A stretch of 64,000 nucleotides of DNA from Apodemus sylvaticus. Its lineage: Eukaryota; Chordata; Mammalia; Rodentia; Muridae. The stretch lies in contig NC_067477.1 of assembly GCF_947179515.1 (NCBI RefSeq), forward strand, positions 77,412,644 through 77,476,643. Direction: 5' to 3'. The translations under genes and the position numbers were made by a program. This document shows positions 1 through 12,440 of the stretch, piece after piece. Every line of letters starts with the position of its first letter. The first letter of the stretch is position 1. The notes under the pieces were generated by a model. The model had not been told where the DNA came from and made no database searches. It saw nothing but the letters and a program-made list of their open reading frames with translations.

Positions 1-849
1 AACTTCAAAAAGTTCCCATGCTAAGTTGTTTCCCAGCCTCTCTATTCACATATAATATGGTTAAATGTCATTTGCTACAATTTGCAGTACCATTTTCTGT
101 TGTAGTTAAGCCCTGGTTCTGCCTCCTATCCCTGGGCTTAAAGAAGTAACACTGAGACTCAAAATATATTTACAAATACCTTGGTCAGATATGTAGACGA
201 GATCAAAAATAAAACAACCCGATTGATTATTTAAACATATATTCTGTCACATGGCTGGTTAACTGTGCTCAGGTACCATGTATCTAGCTTCTTATATCTT
301 CCTGGCTTGCCTTTCACCTCTAGCTCTATTCAAGAATTCATTCTCCTCCCATAAGCCCTACCTCTGTTTCCTGCCTATACCTTTTTGCCTGAAAGGTGAC
401 GCTTCCATAAAATACAAATAAATATTCTCTCTTTGCCTTTCCCTAGTTATCTTTTTAATTTTAAAATAGAAACATGTGCCAGAAAAAATCTGACAGCATA
501 CCTTCTACTTTCTCTCTGCTGCCTTCTAGATCCAGTCCCTCAATCTCATCTCTCGATCTGCAGCAAAACACTGTGTCAGCTTTCTCTGATGTCCACTCAT
601 TGCCCCCATCAGTACCCTGAATCTTTTGTGGATCCTACAGATTTTTCCCTTCTAACCTTTCCCACAGTTTGTTGCTTTATCCTGGCCCCAACTGCAGCAG
701 GCACACACTGCTTATCCAAGGGCCTGCTCCTCCCAGAGCAACAGGTAGACTGAAGGTATGCCCAAATACATTTTTCTGCTTCTGAGATTCACTTTCCCAA
801 TCTTCAAGTCTCATTCATAGACCTGCAGCCAAAATAAAAAGCAGTCTCT
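1..849. other. Unique-looking AT-rich DNA, no gene seen
   Basis: No convincing exon, RNA gene or repeat can be recognised here. Open frames are short and pyrimidine-rich and have no recognisable domain. The decayed L1 that follows becomes recognisable near 850, so part of this stretch could be its unrecognisable 5' UTR. Confidence 0.5.
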
Positions 850-1760
850 ATTTCATCTTTGATCCCATCCCTAAGCAATCAAGAAAATGCAAGAAAAAGG
901 CCTTAAAATTAACTATATGAACATGAGAGTAGACCACAAAGAGTAATTAATAAATACCTTAAAGGAATCCATAAAAACACTGTCTGAGAAAATGAAAAGA
1001 AAAATCCTTAAAGAAAACCAGAAAAACAAAAACAAAAACAAAAATGGACGAAGTTATTAAATCCCTTAAAGAATCCCAAGAAAACACAAACAAAAAAGCT
1101 AAAGTAAATGAATTAAACTATTCAGGACCTGAAAGTGGCAATAGAAGTAATAAAAAACCCCACAATTCTGAGGGAATTCTGAAAAAAATAAAGCAAACAA
1201 ACAAACAAAAAACACTTTAGCAGCAACTACAGAAAAAAGATTCATCAAGAAAATGCAAGAAATAGAAGAGGGAATCTCAGGTGTTGACAATAAGATAGAA
1301 GAAATAACGATTTCAGTAAAGAAAATACTAAATGTGAAAACATTCTGACCCAAAACATTCAGGAAATCTGAGACAGCATGAAAATACTAAAATAAAGAAT
1401 AGCAAGAATAAAGGAAGAAGAAGAATCCCAGCTCAAAAGCCCAAAAAATATTTTTTATGAAAATCAAAGAAGAAAATTTTTCAAATGTAAAAGCATATAT
1501 ATATAAAGAAGCATACAGAAAACCAAATAGCTTAGAACACAAAAGGAAATACCTTTGCCATGTAATAAACAAAACGCTAAGTATGCAAAACAAAGAAAGA
1601 ATATTGAAAGCTTCAAATGAAAAAAATATCAAAAATCTTATGAGTCAGACATATTTGAATTACACCTAGCTTCTCAATGGAGACTTAAAAGCCAATGTAC
1701 CTAGGCAGATGTCACACGGACTCTAAATACTAAAAATTCCAATCTAGACTCCTATATCAA
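850..1760 (+). pseudogene. Decayed L1 ORF1 relic
   Basis: The A-rich plus strand reads as a worn version of rodent L1 ORF1. Segments corresponding to the coiled coil (repeated Lys/Glu-rich stretches near 1000-1110), the region around ATTCAGGAAATCTGAGACA (1359-1377), and the later stretch encoding GKP-like and NKERILK-like pieces (1545-1620) appear in the right order compared with the intact ORF1 at 54649-55920. Many stops and frameshifts break it. It is the 5' part of the same old L1 that continues into the ORF2 relic. In life ORF1 would have encoded the RNA-binding trimer of the L1 ribonucleoprotein; this copy cannot. Boundaries are approximate. Confidence 0.75.
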
Positions 1761-1951
1761 GCAAAACATTCAATCAACATAGAGAAAATAAGAAATTACT
1801 TGATAAAGTCAAATTTAAGCAATTTTTTTTATAATTTGAACTATATAGAAGGTACTGGGAGGAAAAATTCAAACAAAAGAGATAAAAACCAATGAAAACA
1901 AAAAATGTAAAAAGTACCACAGCAGCAAAATCAAAAGAAGGTAAGCATTTG

Positions 1952-1952
<1 letters not shown>

Positions 1953-1989
<37 letters not shown>

Positions 1990-2003
1990 TACACACACAC
2001 ACT
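1953..2003. repeat. (CA)n microsatellite
   Basis: Alternating AC runs with one GAT interruption, inside the old L1 between the ORF1 and ORF2 relics. Confidence 0.95.
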
Positions 2004-2034
2004 ACCACCACCCCACCAACAGCAATAGCAAACG

Positions 2035-5000
2035 ACCATTAGTCACTGATATCTCCCAATATCAATTGTGTTAATTCTGCAATAAAAAGATACAGACTAA
2101 CAGAAAGAATGAGAAACAGAGTCCACTCCTTTCTTGCATCTAAAAAACACACCTCAGCATTAAGAATAAATATTTCTTCAGGGTAAGGGTACTGAAGAAA
2201 ATATTCCAAGTAAAGAAGTATTCTTGGTGTAGCCATTTCAATATCCAACAAAATAGACTTCAAATCTAAATTTATCAAGAGATAGGAAATTACATGTATA
2301 CTTTTTAAAGAAAAAAAAATCCTCAAAGATGACATCTCAATTCCTACCATCTATACATCAAATAAAAGGATAACAAAATTTGTAAAAGAAACATGATTGC
2401 AGTTTAAATCACATAATGACCCTCACGCTCTGTTAGTGGAAGACTTCAGTATCTTGCTGTCACCAATGGAGAGACCATCCATTTTCTCTGTTTAGAAATG
2501 GAGCTAACAGACATTATAAACCAAAGGAACCTAACAGATGTTTTTAGACCATTTCACCCAAACATAAAAGTATATACGTTTTCTCAACACCTTATAAAAC
2601 TTTCTCCAAAATGGAACATATACTCAGTCACAAAGCAAGTCTCAACAGATACAAGAAAACTTAAACAACTCCCAATATCTTGTAAGAACACCACAGTTTA
2701 AAGCTAGATAATAATAACAAAAATAACAGAAAGCTTATAAACTCAAGGAAACTGAACAACTCTCTGCTGAATGACTATTGGGTCAAGACAAATAAGAAAG
2801 AAATTAAAGATTTGCTAGGACTGAAGAAAATTGAACAGATCGCATACCCAAATTCACGAGACACAATGAAAGTGGTGCTAAGAGGAAAAACAATAAGGAG
2901 AGATCTAATACTAGCAACTTAACAGTACACTAAAAATTCTATAACAAAAACAATTAAGCACATCCAAGATGGGTAAACTGTAAGAAATAAGCAAACTGAA
3001 AGATGAAAGCAATAATCTAGAAACAAAAAAATACAAAGAATCAATGAAACAGAGTTGGTTCTTAGAGAAAATCAACAAGATAGTCAAACACTTACCCAAA
3101 CTCACTAAAAAAAGAGAGGAAAATGTTCAAAATTTAAAAAAATTAACAAGGAGAAGAGGTACAGAATAACAAACACCAAGGAAATGCAGAGAATCATCAG
3201 GACATACTCAAAATGTGTCCTTCACTGAATTGGAAAATCTAAGAAAAATGAATAATTTTCTCACTAGATACCACTTACCAAAGTTAAATAAAGGTCAGAT
3301 AAATGATCTAAATAGATCAATAACCCCTAGTTAAATAGTCTAAATAAATTGAAAAACAAAAACAGATTTAGTACAGAATTCTACTTGACTATTAAAAAAG
3401 ACTTACTGCCAATATGGGTTAAATTATTTCAGAAAGTACAAACAGAATAAACATTGCTCAATTTATTTTGTGAGATCAATTATCCTGATACCTAAACTAC
3501 ATGAAAATGTAACAAAGAAAGAATTACAGACAATTTTTCCTCATGAAAATACATGCAATAATATTCAATAAAATACTTGAAAACAGAATCCTAGAACACA
3601 TCAAAAAAGTCATCAACTATGATCATGTAGATTTCACACCAGATATATAGCAGTGGCTTAATATATAAAAATCAGTAAATGTAATCTATCATATAAATAT
3701 TGAAAGGAGAAACATACACTTGACCATCTCATTAGATGCAGATTCAATATGCCTTCATGATAAGTGGTCTGGACAGATTAGGAGTACAAAAGACATGCCT
3801 AAACACAACAAAAGCATCTTACAGTAAGCCTGTAGCCAACATCAAGTGAAATGAAGGGAAACTCAAAGAAATTCCCACTAAAATCAGAAACAAAGCAAGT
3901 TTGTCCATTATCTCCAGACATATCCAACACAGTACTTGAAATCTTACCTAGAGCAATAATACTACTGAAGGTGATCAAGGGGCTACAAACTGGAAAGGAA
4001 AAAATAGAACAATTATAACTTGCAGACAATATGATAAATTATGTTAGTAACCCTAAAAATACCAACAGAAAACTCCCACAACTGACACACCCTTTCAGCA
4101 AAATGGGAGTAGAAAAGAATCGTCAGCTCTCCTATATACAAATGGCAAGTGAACTGAGGAAGATATCAGGAAAACAATACCCTTCACAATAGCCTAAAAT
4201 GAGATAAACTGTTTTGGGTAGCAATTCTACTCATGAATAATACACAGTAAAGATAGCCACCCTGCCAAAAGTAGTCTACAAATTCAGTGCAATCTTCATC
4301 AAAATTTCAACAAAATTATTTACATGTCTTGAAATGGCAATTCTCAATTTCATATGAACAAATATAAAACCCAGGAGAGCAATCCTGAACTATATCAAAA
4401 ATATTGAAGGTCTTATCTTTCCTGATTTCAGGTAGTACTACTGAGTGATAGTAATAACAACCACATGGTACTGGCATAATAATAGATACATTAATCTGTG
4501 GAATAGAATTGAAGATGGACACACAAATCCACACATATGAACCTTTTATTTAAAATAAAATAATGAATCCATAAATACACACTGAGCAAAAAGGCAGTAT
4601 CTTCAACAAATGGTCTAACTAGTCTACTGGATGTCTGCATGTAGAAGAAAGAAAATAGATCCAAACATATTACCCTACACAAAACTCAAATACAAGTGGA
4701 TCAAAGACTCCCAACATAAAACCTACTAAAATGAACCTGATAGAAGAGAAAGATGGAAATAGCCTTGAAGACATTGTCACATGAGATGATTTTTTCAACA
4801 GAACAATTAAAATGAACAATTAAAAATATGACCCTATGAAACTGAAAAGCTGCTACATGGCAAAGAACAAAAGACAGCACCAGTTCGAGAAAGTATCCAC
4901 CTACAGAATCTGAAATATTGTTTCTAACTCCACACCCAATAAAAGGCTAATGTCTAAAATATATAATGAGCTCATGAAACTAGATATAAAAATAAAATTA

Positions 5001-5505
5001 AATATTCCAATTTTAAAATGTAGTACAGACCTAAACTGAGAATTTTCAGTAGAGGAAACTTAAAAACATTTAAAGAAATGTTCAACATTTTTAACCAACA
5101 GGGAAATGCTAATCAAAACTACTTTGAGATTCCATCCTATACCTGTCAGAATGCTAGAATCAAAACCACAAATGACATTTCATGTTCCAGAGGCTATAGG
5201 AGTGCAAATTTATAATACCACTGTAAAAATCAATATGATTTTTCATATTGATTCCTCACAGTTCCTCACAAAATTGTAAATCAATCTACCTAAAGACTTA
5301 GCTATCAACTCTTGGGCATGTACCCAAATACACTCCAACCTATCCGCTTGCTCCACCATGTTCTTTGCAACATTATTCATAATAGCCAGAAACAGAAAAC
5401 AGCCTCAATGTGCCTCAACAAATAAATGGAAAAAGAAAATGTGGTACATTTAGGAATGGAATATTATTCAGCTATTTAAAATAAAGGATGAAATTTGCAG
5501 GTAAA
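2035..5505 (+). pseudogene. Decayed L1 ORF2 relic (old family)
   Basis: This matches L1 ORF2 in order. The endonuclease region starts near 2085 (ACAGACTAACAGAAAGAATG). The GDFN-equivalent lies near 2440 and the TFSQH-like piece near 2575. Reverse-transcriptase segments follow, including the ATCAACTATGATCATGTAG equivalent near 3613 and the FADD-box equivalent near 4022, where the frame now reads ADN in place of ADD. The C-terminal ACATTTAGGAATGGAATATT segment is near 5447. Frameshifts and stops occur throughout, so no enzyme can be made. Divergence from the intact ORF2 downstream is clearly greater than that of the L1Rn-like copies, so this is an old insertion. A small palindrome within it (5228-5253) is reported separately. 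Confidence 0.85.
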
Positions 5506-5965
5506 TGAACCAGGAGTATTAACTGTCCCTGACTTTTTGCCAAATAAGGCTTCCAGTTGTTGGACTGGGTTGCATTTAACTAAATTGTTGTCCAAGGGAG
5601 CCTTATGAAAATCCAAAAACAACGCAGGCCATTGAACATGGAGAACTGGAACAGGTGCCTACATAGAGCCCTCAATCCTATGTTCTAATGTCTTTGGTGT
5701 CAGGAAGGTACTCTACAAGCCACCAGAAGAGAAATGTGGACGTCAAGCCACTATGCTACAGCAAGTGATGCCACAGAACTTGTAGGAATAGCAGACCAAA
5801 TAGACCTAAGGACTATTCCACTAGAAGAAACCCATACCTGACCATGCTAGAGTAAACAAGAACAAGAGACTAGATAGCCCAGAGGACTAGAGTAAAACCA
5901 CACACTACTGATAAAACCAAACCAAACAAACAAAGACTATCAATAAAATTCTATTTAATATAGTA
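5506..5965 (+). mobile_element. Old L1 3' UTR, first part
   Basis: The 3' UTR of the decayed L1 continues after the ORF2 relic, with motifs such as AAAAACAACGCAGGCCATTG (5616-5635) and AGACTAGATAGCCCAGAGG (5868-5886). The same 3' UTR type is found around 60940-61340. It breaks off near 5965, where a younger Lx fragment begins, and resumes at about 9478. Confidence 0.65.
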
Positions 5966-6446
5966 CTTAGCTATAGCAATTAGACCTCAAAAGGAGGTCA
6001 CAGGGATACAAATTAGAAAGGAAGAAATCAAAACATCACTATATGATAATATAATTAAGTAACCCAAAAAATTCCACCAGAGTTCTTCAAAACTAGATAA
6101 ACAACTTCAGCAAAGTGGCTGGATATAAAATTAACTCAAACAAATCAGTAGCCTTCCTCTACTCAAAGAATAAACAGGCTAAGAAAGAAATTAGGGAAAT
6201 GATACCATTCACAATAGTCACAAATAATACTTTGGTGTGACTCTAACCAAGCAAGTGAAAGATCTGTTGACAAGAACTTCAAGTCTCTGAAGAAAGTAAT
6301 CAAAGAACTCAGAAGATGGAAAGATCTCCCATGCTCATGTAATGGCGGGATTAATATACTAAAAATGGCTATCTTGCTGAAAGTAATCTGCAAATTCAAA
6401 GTAATTCTTATCAAAATTCTAACTCAGTTCTTCATAGTTAGAAAGA
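5966..6446 (+). mobile_element. Lx-type L1, ORF2 fragment (reverse-transcriptase end)
   Basis: The sequence aligns with positions 57998-58504 of the intact ORF2: AGGAGGTCACAGGGATACAA near 5991, the lost FADD region, then GTGAAAGATCTGTTGACAAG near 6256. Divergence is moderate and there are frameshifts. It stops at AGAAAGAGC, where a younger L1Rn-like copy begins. The same Lx element appears to resume at 7634. Confidence 0.7.
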
Positions 6447-7633
6447 GCAAAAAATGGATCAAGGACCTCCACATAAAGCCAGACAGTCTGAAGCTAATAG
6501 AAAAGAAACTGGGGAAGACCTTTGAGGACATCGGTAGAGTGGGAAAGTTCCTGAACAGAACACCAATAGCGTATGCTCTAAGATCAAGAACTGACAAATG
6601 GGATCTCATAAAATTACAAAGTTTCTGTAAAGCAAAGGACACCATCAAAAGGACAAAACGGCAAACAACAAATTGGGAAAAGATTTTCACCAACCCTACA
6701 TCAGATAGAGGGCTAATATCCAATATATACAAAGAACTCAAGAAGTTAGACCCCAGAAAAACAAATAACCCTATTAAAAATGGGGTACAGAGTTTAAAAA
6801 AGAATTTTCACCTGAAGTACTTCTGATGGCGGAGAAACATCTTTAAAAATGCTCAAATTCATTAGTCATCAGGGAAATGCAAATCAAAACAACCCTGAGC
6901 TTTTACCTTACACCAGTCAGAATGGCTAAGATTAAAAACTCAGGTGTTGGTGAGGATGTGGAGAAAGAAGAACACTCCTCCACTGCTGGTGGGGTTGCAA
7001 ATTGGTACAACCACTCTGGAAATCAGTCTGGTGGTTCCTCAGAAAACTGGACACCTCACTTCCGGAAGATCCTGCTATACCACTCCTGGGCATATACCCA
7101 GAGGATTCCCCAGCATGTAATAAGGATATATGCTCCACTATGTTCATAGCAGCCCTATTTATAATATCCAGAAGCTGGAAAGAACCCAGGTATCCCTCAA
7201 CAGAAGAATGGATGTAAAAAATGTGGTATATATACACAACGGAGTACTATTCAGGCATTAGAAACAATGAATTCATGAAATTCTTAGGCAAATGGATGGA
7301 GCTGGAGAACATCATACTAAGTGAGGTAACTCAGACTCAAAAGATGAATCATGGTATGCACTCACTAATAAGTGGATATTAGCCTGGAAAACTGGAATAC
7401 CCAAAACATAATCCACACATCAAATGAGGTACAAGAAGAACGGAGGAGTGGCTCCTGGTTCTGGAAAGACTCAGTGTAGCAGTATAGGGTAAAACCAGAA
7501 CATGGAAGTGGGAAGGGGTGGGTGGGAGAAAAGGGGGAGGGAAGGGGGCTTAAGTGACTTTCGGGTAGTGGGGGACCAGAAAAGGGGAAATCATTTGAAA
7601 TGTAAATAAAAAATATATCGAATAAAAAAAAAA
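6447..7633 (+). mobile_element. 5'-truncated L1Rn-like copy
   Basis: This is close to the intact ORF2 from 58862 onward, starting at AAATGGATCAAGGACCTCCA, and runs through the C-terminus and the G-rich 3' UTR to the AAATGTAAATAAAAAATATATCG tail at 7597-7620. The coding part has several frameshifts and stops. It sits between two pieces of an Lx copy. I could not find a TSD, and about 0.7 kb of the host Lx sequence expected at the junction is missing. Confidence 0.85.
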
Positions 7634-8505
7634 GAAATGTTCAACATCCTTAGTCATCAGGGAAATGTAAATCAAAACTGCACTGAGATTATACCTCATA
7701 CCTGTCAGAATGGCTAAAATCAAAACCCCAGGTAACAACAGATGCTGACAAGGATGTGGAGAAAAAGGAATAGTTCTCCATTGCTGCTGGGATTGCAAGA
7801 GGGTACAACCACTCTGGAAATCAGTCTGGTGGTTCCTCAGAAAAATGGACATAGTATTACCGGAGGACCTAGCTATACCTTCCCTGGGTATATACCCAAA
7901 AGATTCTCCAACATATAACAAGGACACATCCTTCACTATGTTTATAGCAGACTTAAGTATAATAGGTAAGAACACAGATGTCCCTCAAGAGAAGAATTGA
8001 TACGAGAAATGTGGTACATTCACACAATGAGTACTCCTCAGCTATTAGAAACAATGAATTCATTAAATTCTTAGGCAAATGGCAGGGACTAGAAAATATC
8101 TTCCTGATTGTGATAACCCAAACACAAAAGAACACAAATGATATGCACTCACTGATAACTGGATATTAGCCCAAAAGCTCGAATACCCAAGGTACAATTC
8201 ACAGACCAAAGGAAGCTCAAGATGGAAAACCAAAGTGTGGGTGCTTCTGTTCTTCTTAGAAAGGAGAACGAACTACTCCCAGGAGCAAATACAGAGACAA
8301 AGTATGGAACAGAGACTGAAGGAACAGTCATCCAAAGATTGCCCTACCTGGGGAATCCATCCCATATACAATCACCAAACCCAGACACTTTGTGGATGCC
8401 AACAAGTACTTACTGACAGGAACCTGATACAGCTGTCTCCTGAGAAGCTCTGTCACTACAAAGGTGGATGCTCACAGCTAACCATTGGACTGGGTGTGGG
8501 ATTCC
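7634..8505 (+). mobile_element. Lx-type L1, ORF2 C-terminus and 3' UTR (part 1)
   Basis: The piece starts at AGAAATGTTCAACATCCTTA, equivalent to 59254 of the intact element, and carries the Lx-style 3' UTR after the ORF2 end (GTGGGTGCTTCTGTTCTTCT near 8238, CCTGATACAGCTGTCTCCTG near 8425). It is interrupted at 8506 by a short inverted L1Rn-like 3' end and continues at 8642. Confidence 0.8.
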
Positions 8506-8641
8506 TTTTTTTTTCTTTCTTTCTTTTTTTTATTGATATATTTTTTATTTACATTTCAAATGATTTCCCCTTTTCTGGGACCCTACTCCCCTCAAGTCCC
8601 ATAAGCCCTCTTCCCTCCCCCTATTCCTCCATCTACCTAAT
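8506..8641 (-). mobile_element. Short L1Rn-like 3' end, inverted
   Basis: A poly(T)-rich start followed by ATTTACATTTCAAATGATTTCC is the reverse complement of the L1Rn-like tail. Only about 110 bp of 3' UTR is present. Host Lx sequence flanks both sides with an imperfect short TSD (GGGATTCC at 8498-8505, GGGTTCC at 8642-8648). Confidence 0.85.
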
Positions 8642-9010
8642 GGGTTCCCCAATGGAAGAGTTAAAGAAAGGACTGAAGGAGCTAAAGGGGTTTGCAACCC
8701 CATAGGAAGAGCAATAGTAACAACCAGACAGACCACCCACACCCAGTGTTCCCACGAATTAAACTGCCAACCGAAGAGGACACATGGCTCCAACTGCATT
8801 TGTAGCAGAAGATGGCCTTGTTGTGCAGCAGTGGGAGAAGAGGCCCATGGTCCTGTGAATGCTTGATGACCCAGTGAAGGGGAATTTGAGGGCTGGGAGG
8901 CAGGAGTTGGTGGGTGGGGGAACACCCTCAGAGAAGCAGGGGAGAGAGGATGAGATAATGGGTTTCCAGGGTGGGGAACAAGGAAAATGGATAACATTTG
9001 AAATGTAAAT
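8642..9010 (+). mobile_element. Lx-type L1 3' UTR (part 2)
   Basis: The Lx 3' UTR resumes with CCCCAATGGAAGAGTTAAAG and reaches the typical terminal GATAACATTTGAAATGTAAAT at about 8990-9010. A further L1Rn-like copy is inserted in its A-rich tail; the Lx tail remnant AAGAAAATATCCAATAAAAC is at about 9461-9480. Confidence 0.8.
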
Positions 9011-9460
9011 CCCTCAACAGAAGAGTGGATGCAAAAAATGTGGTATATCTACACAATGGAGTACTATTCAGCCATTAGAAACAATGAATTCATGAAATTC
9101 TTAGGCAAATGGATGGAGCTAGAGAACATCATACTAAGTGAGGTAACCCAGACTCAAAAGGTGAATCATGGTATGCACTCACTAATAAGTGGTTATTAAC
9201 CTAGAAAACTGGAATACCCAAAACATAATCCACACATCAAAGGAGATACAAGAAGAAAGCAGGAGTGGTCCCTGGTTCTGGAAAGACTCAGTGAAACAGT
9301 ATTTGGCAAAACCAGAACGGGGAACTGGGAAGGGATGGGAGGGAGGACAGGGGAAGAGAAGGGGGCTTACGGGACTTTCGGGGAGTGGGGGGCTAGAAAA
9401 GGGGAAATCATTTGAAATGTAAATAAATTATATCGAATAAAAAAAATAACAATAAAAAAA
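9011..9460 (+). mobile_element. 5'-truncated L1Rn-like 3' end
   Basis: The copy begins at CCCTCAACAGAAGAGTGGAT (equivalent to 59616 of the intact element), includes the last roughly 60 codons of ORF2 and the whole 3' UTR, and ends with AAATTATATCGAATAAAAAA at about 9424-9443. It is only slightly diverged and was inserted into the tail of the preceding Lx copy. Confidence 0.88.
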
Positions 9461-9477
9461 AAGAAAATATCCAATAA

Positions 9478-9930
9478 AACAAAAAAGTGACTTCTAATGA
9501 TATTCTGCTATACTATAGATCAGTGTCATTCATTCATCAGGGAGACTTCCTCCAACAGCACATGGGAACAAGTACTGAGACCCAAAGCTGGACATTATGC
9601 AGAGAGTCTAAAATGGAGGTCTCTATCAAATTCCTCGCCTTAGAGCTCAGAAAATCCTGAGGATATTATGAGATACAGAGAGAACATAGACACCAAGAGA
9701 GCAAGGCTCTCTCAATCAGCTAATCCAGTTCCAACTTGAGCTAATGGAGACCGAAACATCAAGCACAGGGCCTTCATAAATCTGGACTAGGTCCTCTATG
9801 TATATATTACAGCTTTTTACATAGTTCTTTTAAGTGACTCCTGATTGTGAGAGTTAGTGGTTCTCTGACTCATGCCTGTTCTTGGGTCTCTTTTCCTCTT
9901 GTTGGATTTTCCATTATATTATAATTTTTA
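9478..9930 (+). mobile_element. Old L1 3' UTR, second part
   Basis: The 3' UTR interrupted at 5965 resumes here. Shared words with the copy at 61370-61760 include ATAGATCAGTGTC, CATTATGCAGAGAG and CTCTATGTATATATTA. The interval 5966-9477 is therefore a nested insertion within this old element. The canonical end of the family (as at 62800-62935) is missing; an inverted L1 follows directly. Confidence 0.65.
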
Positions 9931-9934
9931 ATCC

Positions 9935-12440
9935 ATTTATGTATTTCTTAATGCTTTAGATTTTATTCCCCTCCCAGTCCATCCTCCGACTGTTTCACAT
10001 CCCATACCTCCTCCTCTACCCCTGTCTCCTCAAGGATGTACGCAATCACCTAGCCGTCACCCCACCAGACCTCTAAACCCCCTGGGTACTTCATTCTCTT
10101 GAGGGTTAGTTGCATCATCTCTGACTGAACCCATACCCAGCAGTCCTCTGTTGTTAGGGGCCTCATATCAGTAGGTATATGCTGCCTGGTTGGTGGTCCA
10201 GTGTTTGAGAGATCTCCAGAGTCCAGGTGAATTAAAATTGCCAGTCCTCCTACAGGGTCACCCTCCTCTTCAGTTTCTTCAAGCTTTTCTCTAATTCAAC
10301 CTCAGGGGTCATCAGCTTCTGTCCACTGGTTGGGGGCAAATATATGCATCTGACTCTTTCAGCTTCTTGTTGGGTCTATTGGAGGGCAGTAATGGTAGGT
10401 TTTTTTTTGTGGGTGCTCCATAGCCTCAGTAATAGTGTCAGGCTTTTGGACCTTGCCTTGAGCTGATTCCCACTTTGGGCCTGTTGCTGGACCTTCTTTT
10501 CCTCAGACTCCTCTCCATTTACACTCTTGCAGTCCTTTTAGAAAAGAAAAATTATGGGTCAGAGTTTTGACTGTGGGATGGCAATCCCATCCCTCATTTG
10601 ATGTCTTTCTGCTAGAGGTGGGCTCTACAAGGTCCCTCTCTGCATTGTAGAACATTTCATCTAAGGTCACTCCCTCTCTTCACTCCCAGGTCTCTAGTAC
10701 ATTCTGGAGGGTCCCCCAACCTCTTGCCTCCAGAGGTTACCTGTTTCTGTTTTTGCTGCTGGCACCCAGGGCTTCAGTCCTTTTACCCTACCCAACACAA
10801 GACCATGTTCCCCTCTCCCCCTCCCTGCCCTGCCTTTCCTTCCAAGTCCCTCCCTCTCCACTTGTAACTGCTTTCTCCTCTCTCCCAAGTGGGACTGAGG
10901 AGTCCTCACTTGGGCCCTTCAGCTTGTTGACCGTTTTGAGTTCTATGTACTCTATCTTGGGTATTCTGAACTTTCTTTGTCTTTTTTGTTTTTTATTAAT
11001 ATCCACTTATTAGTGAGTACATGACATGCATATCCTTTTGGGTCTGAGCTGCCTCACTCAGGATATTTTCTAGTATCATCCATTTGCCTGAAAAACTCAG
11101 GATGTCCTCGTTTTTAATAGCTGAGTGGTATTCCATTGCATAAATGAATCACATTTTCAGTATCCATTCTTTTGTCGTGGAGCATCTGGGTTGATTCCAG
11201 CTTCTGGCTGTCACAAATAAGGCCAACGTGAATATAGTGGAATATGTACCCCTGTGGCATGGTGAGGCATCTTTTGAATATATTCCCATGAATGATATTG
11301 CTGGGTCTTCAGGTAGATCTATTTCCAATTCTCTGAGAAAGCAGATTGATTGTACTAGTTTTCAATTCCACTAGCAATGGAGGAGTGTTTCCTCTTTCTC
11401 CACAGTCTTGCCAAGGTATGGTGTCATCTGAGGTTTTGATCTTAGCCATTCTTATTGGTATAAGGTGGAATCTCAAGGTCATTTTGATTTGCATTTCTCT
11501 AATTACTAAGGACTTCAAACATTTCTTTAGGTGCTTCTCAGTCCTTTGAGATTGCTCTGTTTCTTGGTTCAGTTCTGTACCCCAATTTTGATTGGGTTGT
11601 GTGTTTTTTTGGTAGTTAGCTCCTTGAATTCTTTATGTATTTTGGATATTAGCCCTCTATCAAATATGGGATTAGTGAAGTTTCTTCTCAATCCGTAGAT
11701 TGCTGATTTCTCTTATTGACTATGTCATTTGCCTTACAGAGGCTTTCCAGTTACATGAAGTTCCATTTTTCCATTCTTGATCTTAGAGCATGAACCATTA
11801 TAGTTCTGTTTAAGAAATTCCCTCCTATGCCAATGAGTTCAAGGCTCTTTCCCACTTTCACTTCTATTAGATTCAGTGTGTCTGGTTTTATGTTTAGGTC
11901 CTTGATGAACTTGAACTTGACTTTTGTGGAAGGTGACCAATATGGGTCTATTTTCATTTTTCTACATACAGACAGCCAGGACCTTTTATTGGAAAAGGAA
12001 GATGCTTTCTTTTTTCCATTGTATATTTTTGGCTTCTTTGTCAAAGATCAAATGTCCATAAGTGTGTGGTTTTCTTTCTGGCTCTTCACTTCTATTCCAC
12101 TGTTCAATGAGTCTGCCTCTGTACCAATACCATGCAGTTTTAAATCACTATTGCTCTATAGTAAACCTTGGGGTCAGGAATGGTGATTCCCCCCAGCTGT
12201 TCTTTTATTGTTAGGAATTGTTTTCACTATTCTGTTTGGTGTGCCTTTCCAGATGAATTTGAGAATTGCTCTTTCCATATCTTTGAAGAATTGTGCTGGA
12301 TTTTGATGGCGATTGCACTGAATTTGAAGGTTGCCTTTGATAGGATGGCCTTTTTAATATATTAATTCTGCCAATCCATGAGCATGGGAGATCTCTCCAT
12401 TTTCTGAGTTCTCCTTTGATTTCTTTCTTTCTTTTCTTTT
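9935..12440 (-). mobile_element. Old L1 on the minus strand: 3' UTR and ORF2 C-terminus
   Basis: Read on the minus strand, 14430 to 9935 is one L1 running from the middle of ORF2 to the 3' UTR. The 3' UTR covers about 9935-10990. ORF2 C-terminal sequence follows (ATCCACTTATTAGTGAGTAC at 11001-11020, TTGATTTGCATTTCTCTAAT near 11484, TTAGCCCTCTATCAAATATG near 11650). Stops and frameshifts are frequent. The element is split at about 12440 by an Lx 3' end and resumes at about 13046. Confidence 0.8.

Noticed and set aside
8235..8997. Overlapping 150-codon frames on both strands
   Set aside because: They lie in Lx 3' UTR and an inverted L1 tail, which are non-coding.
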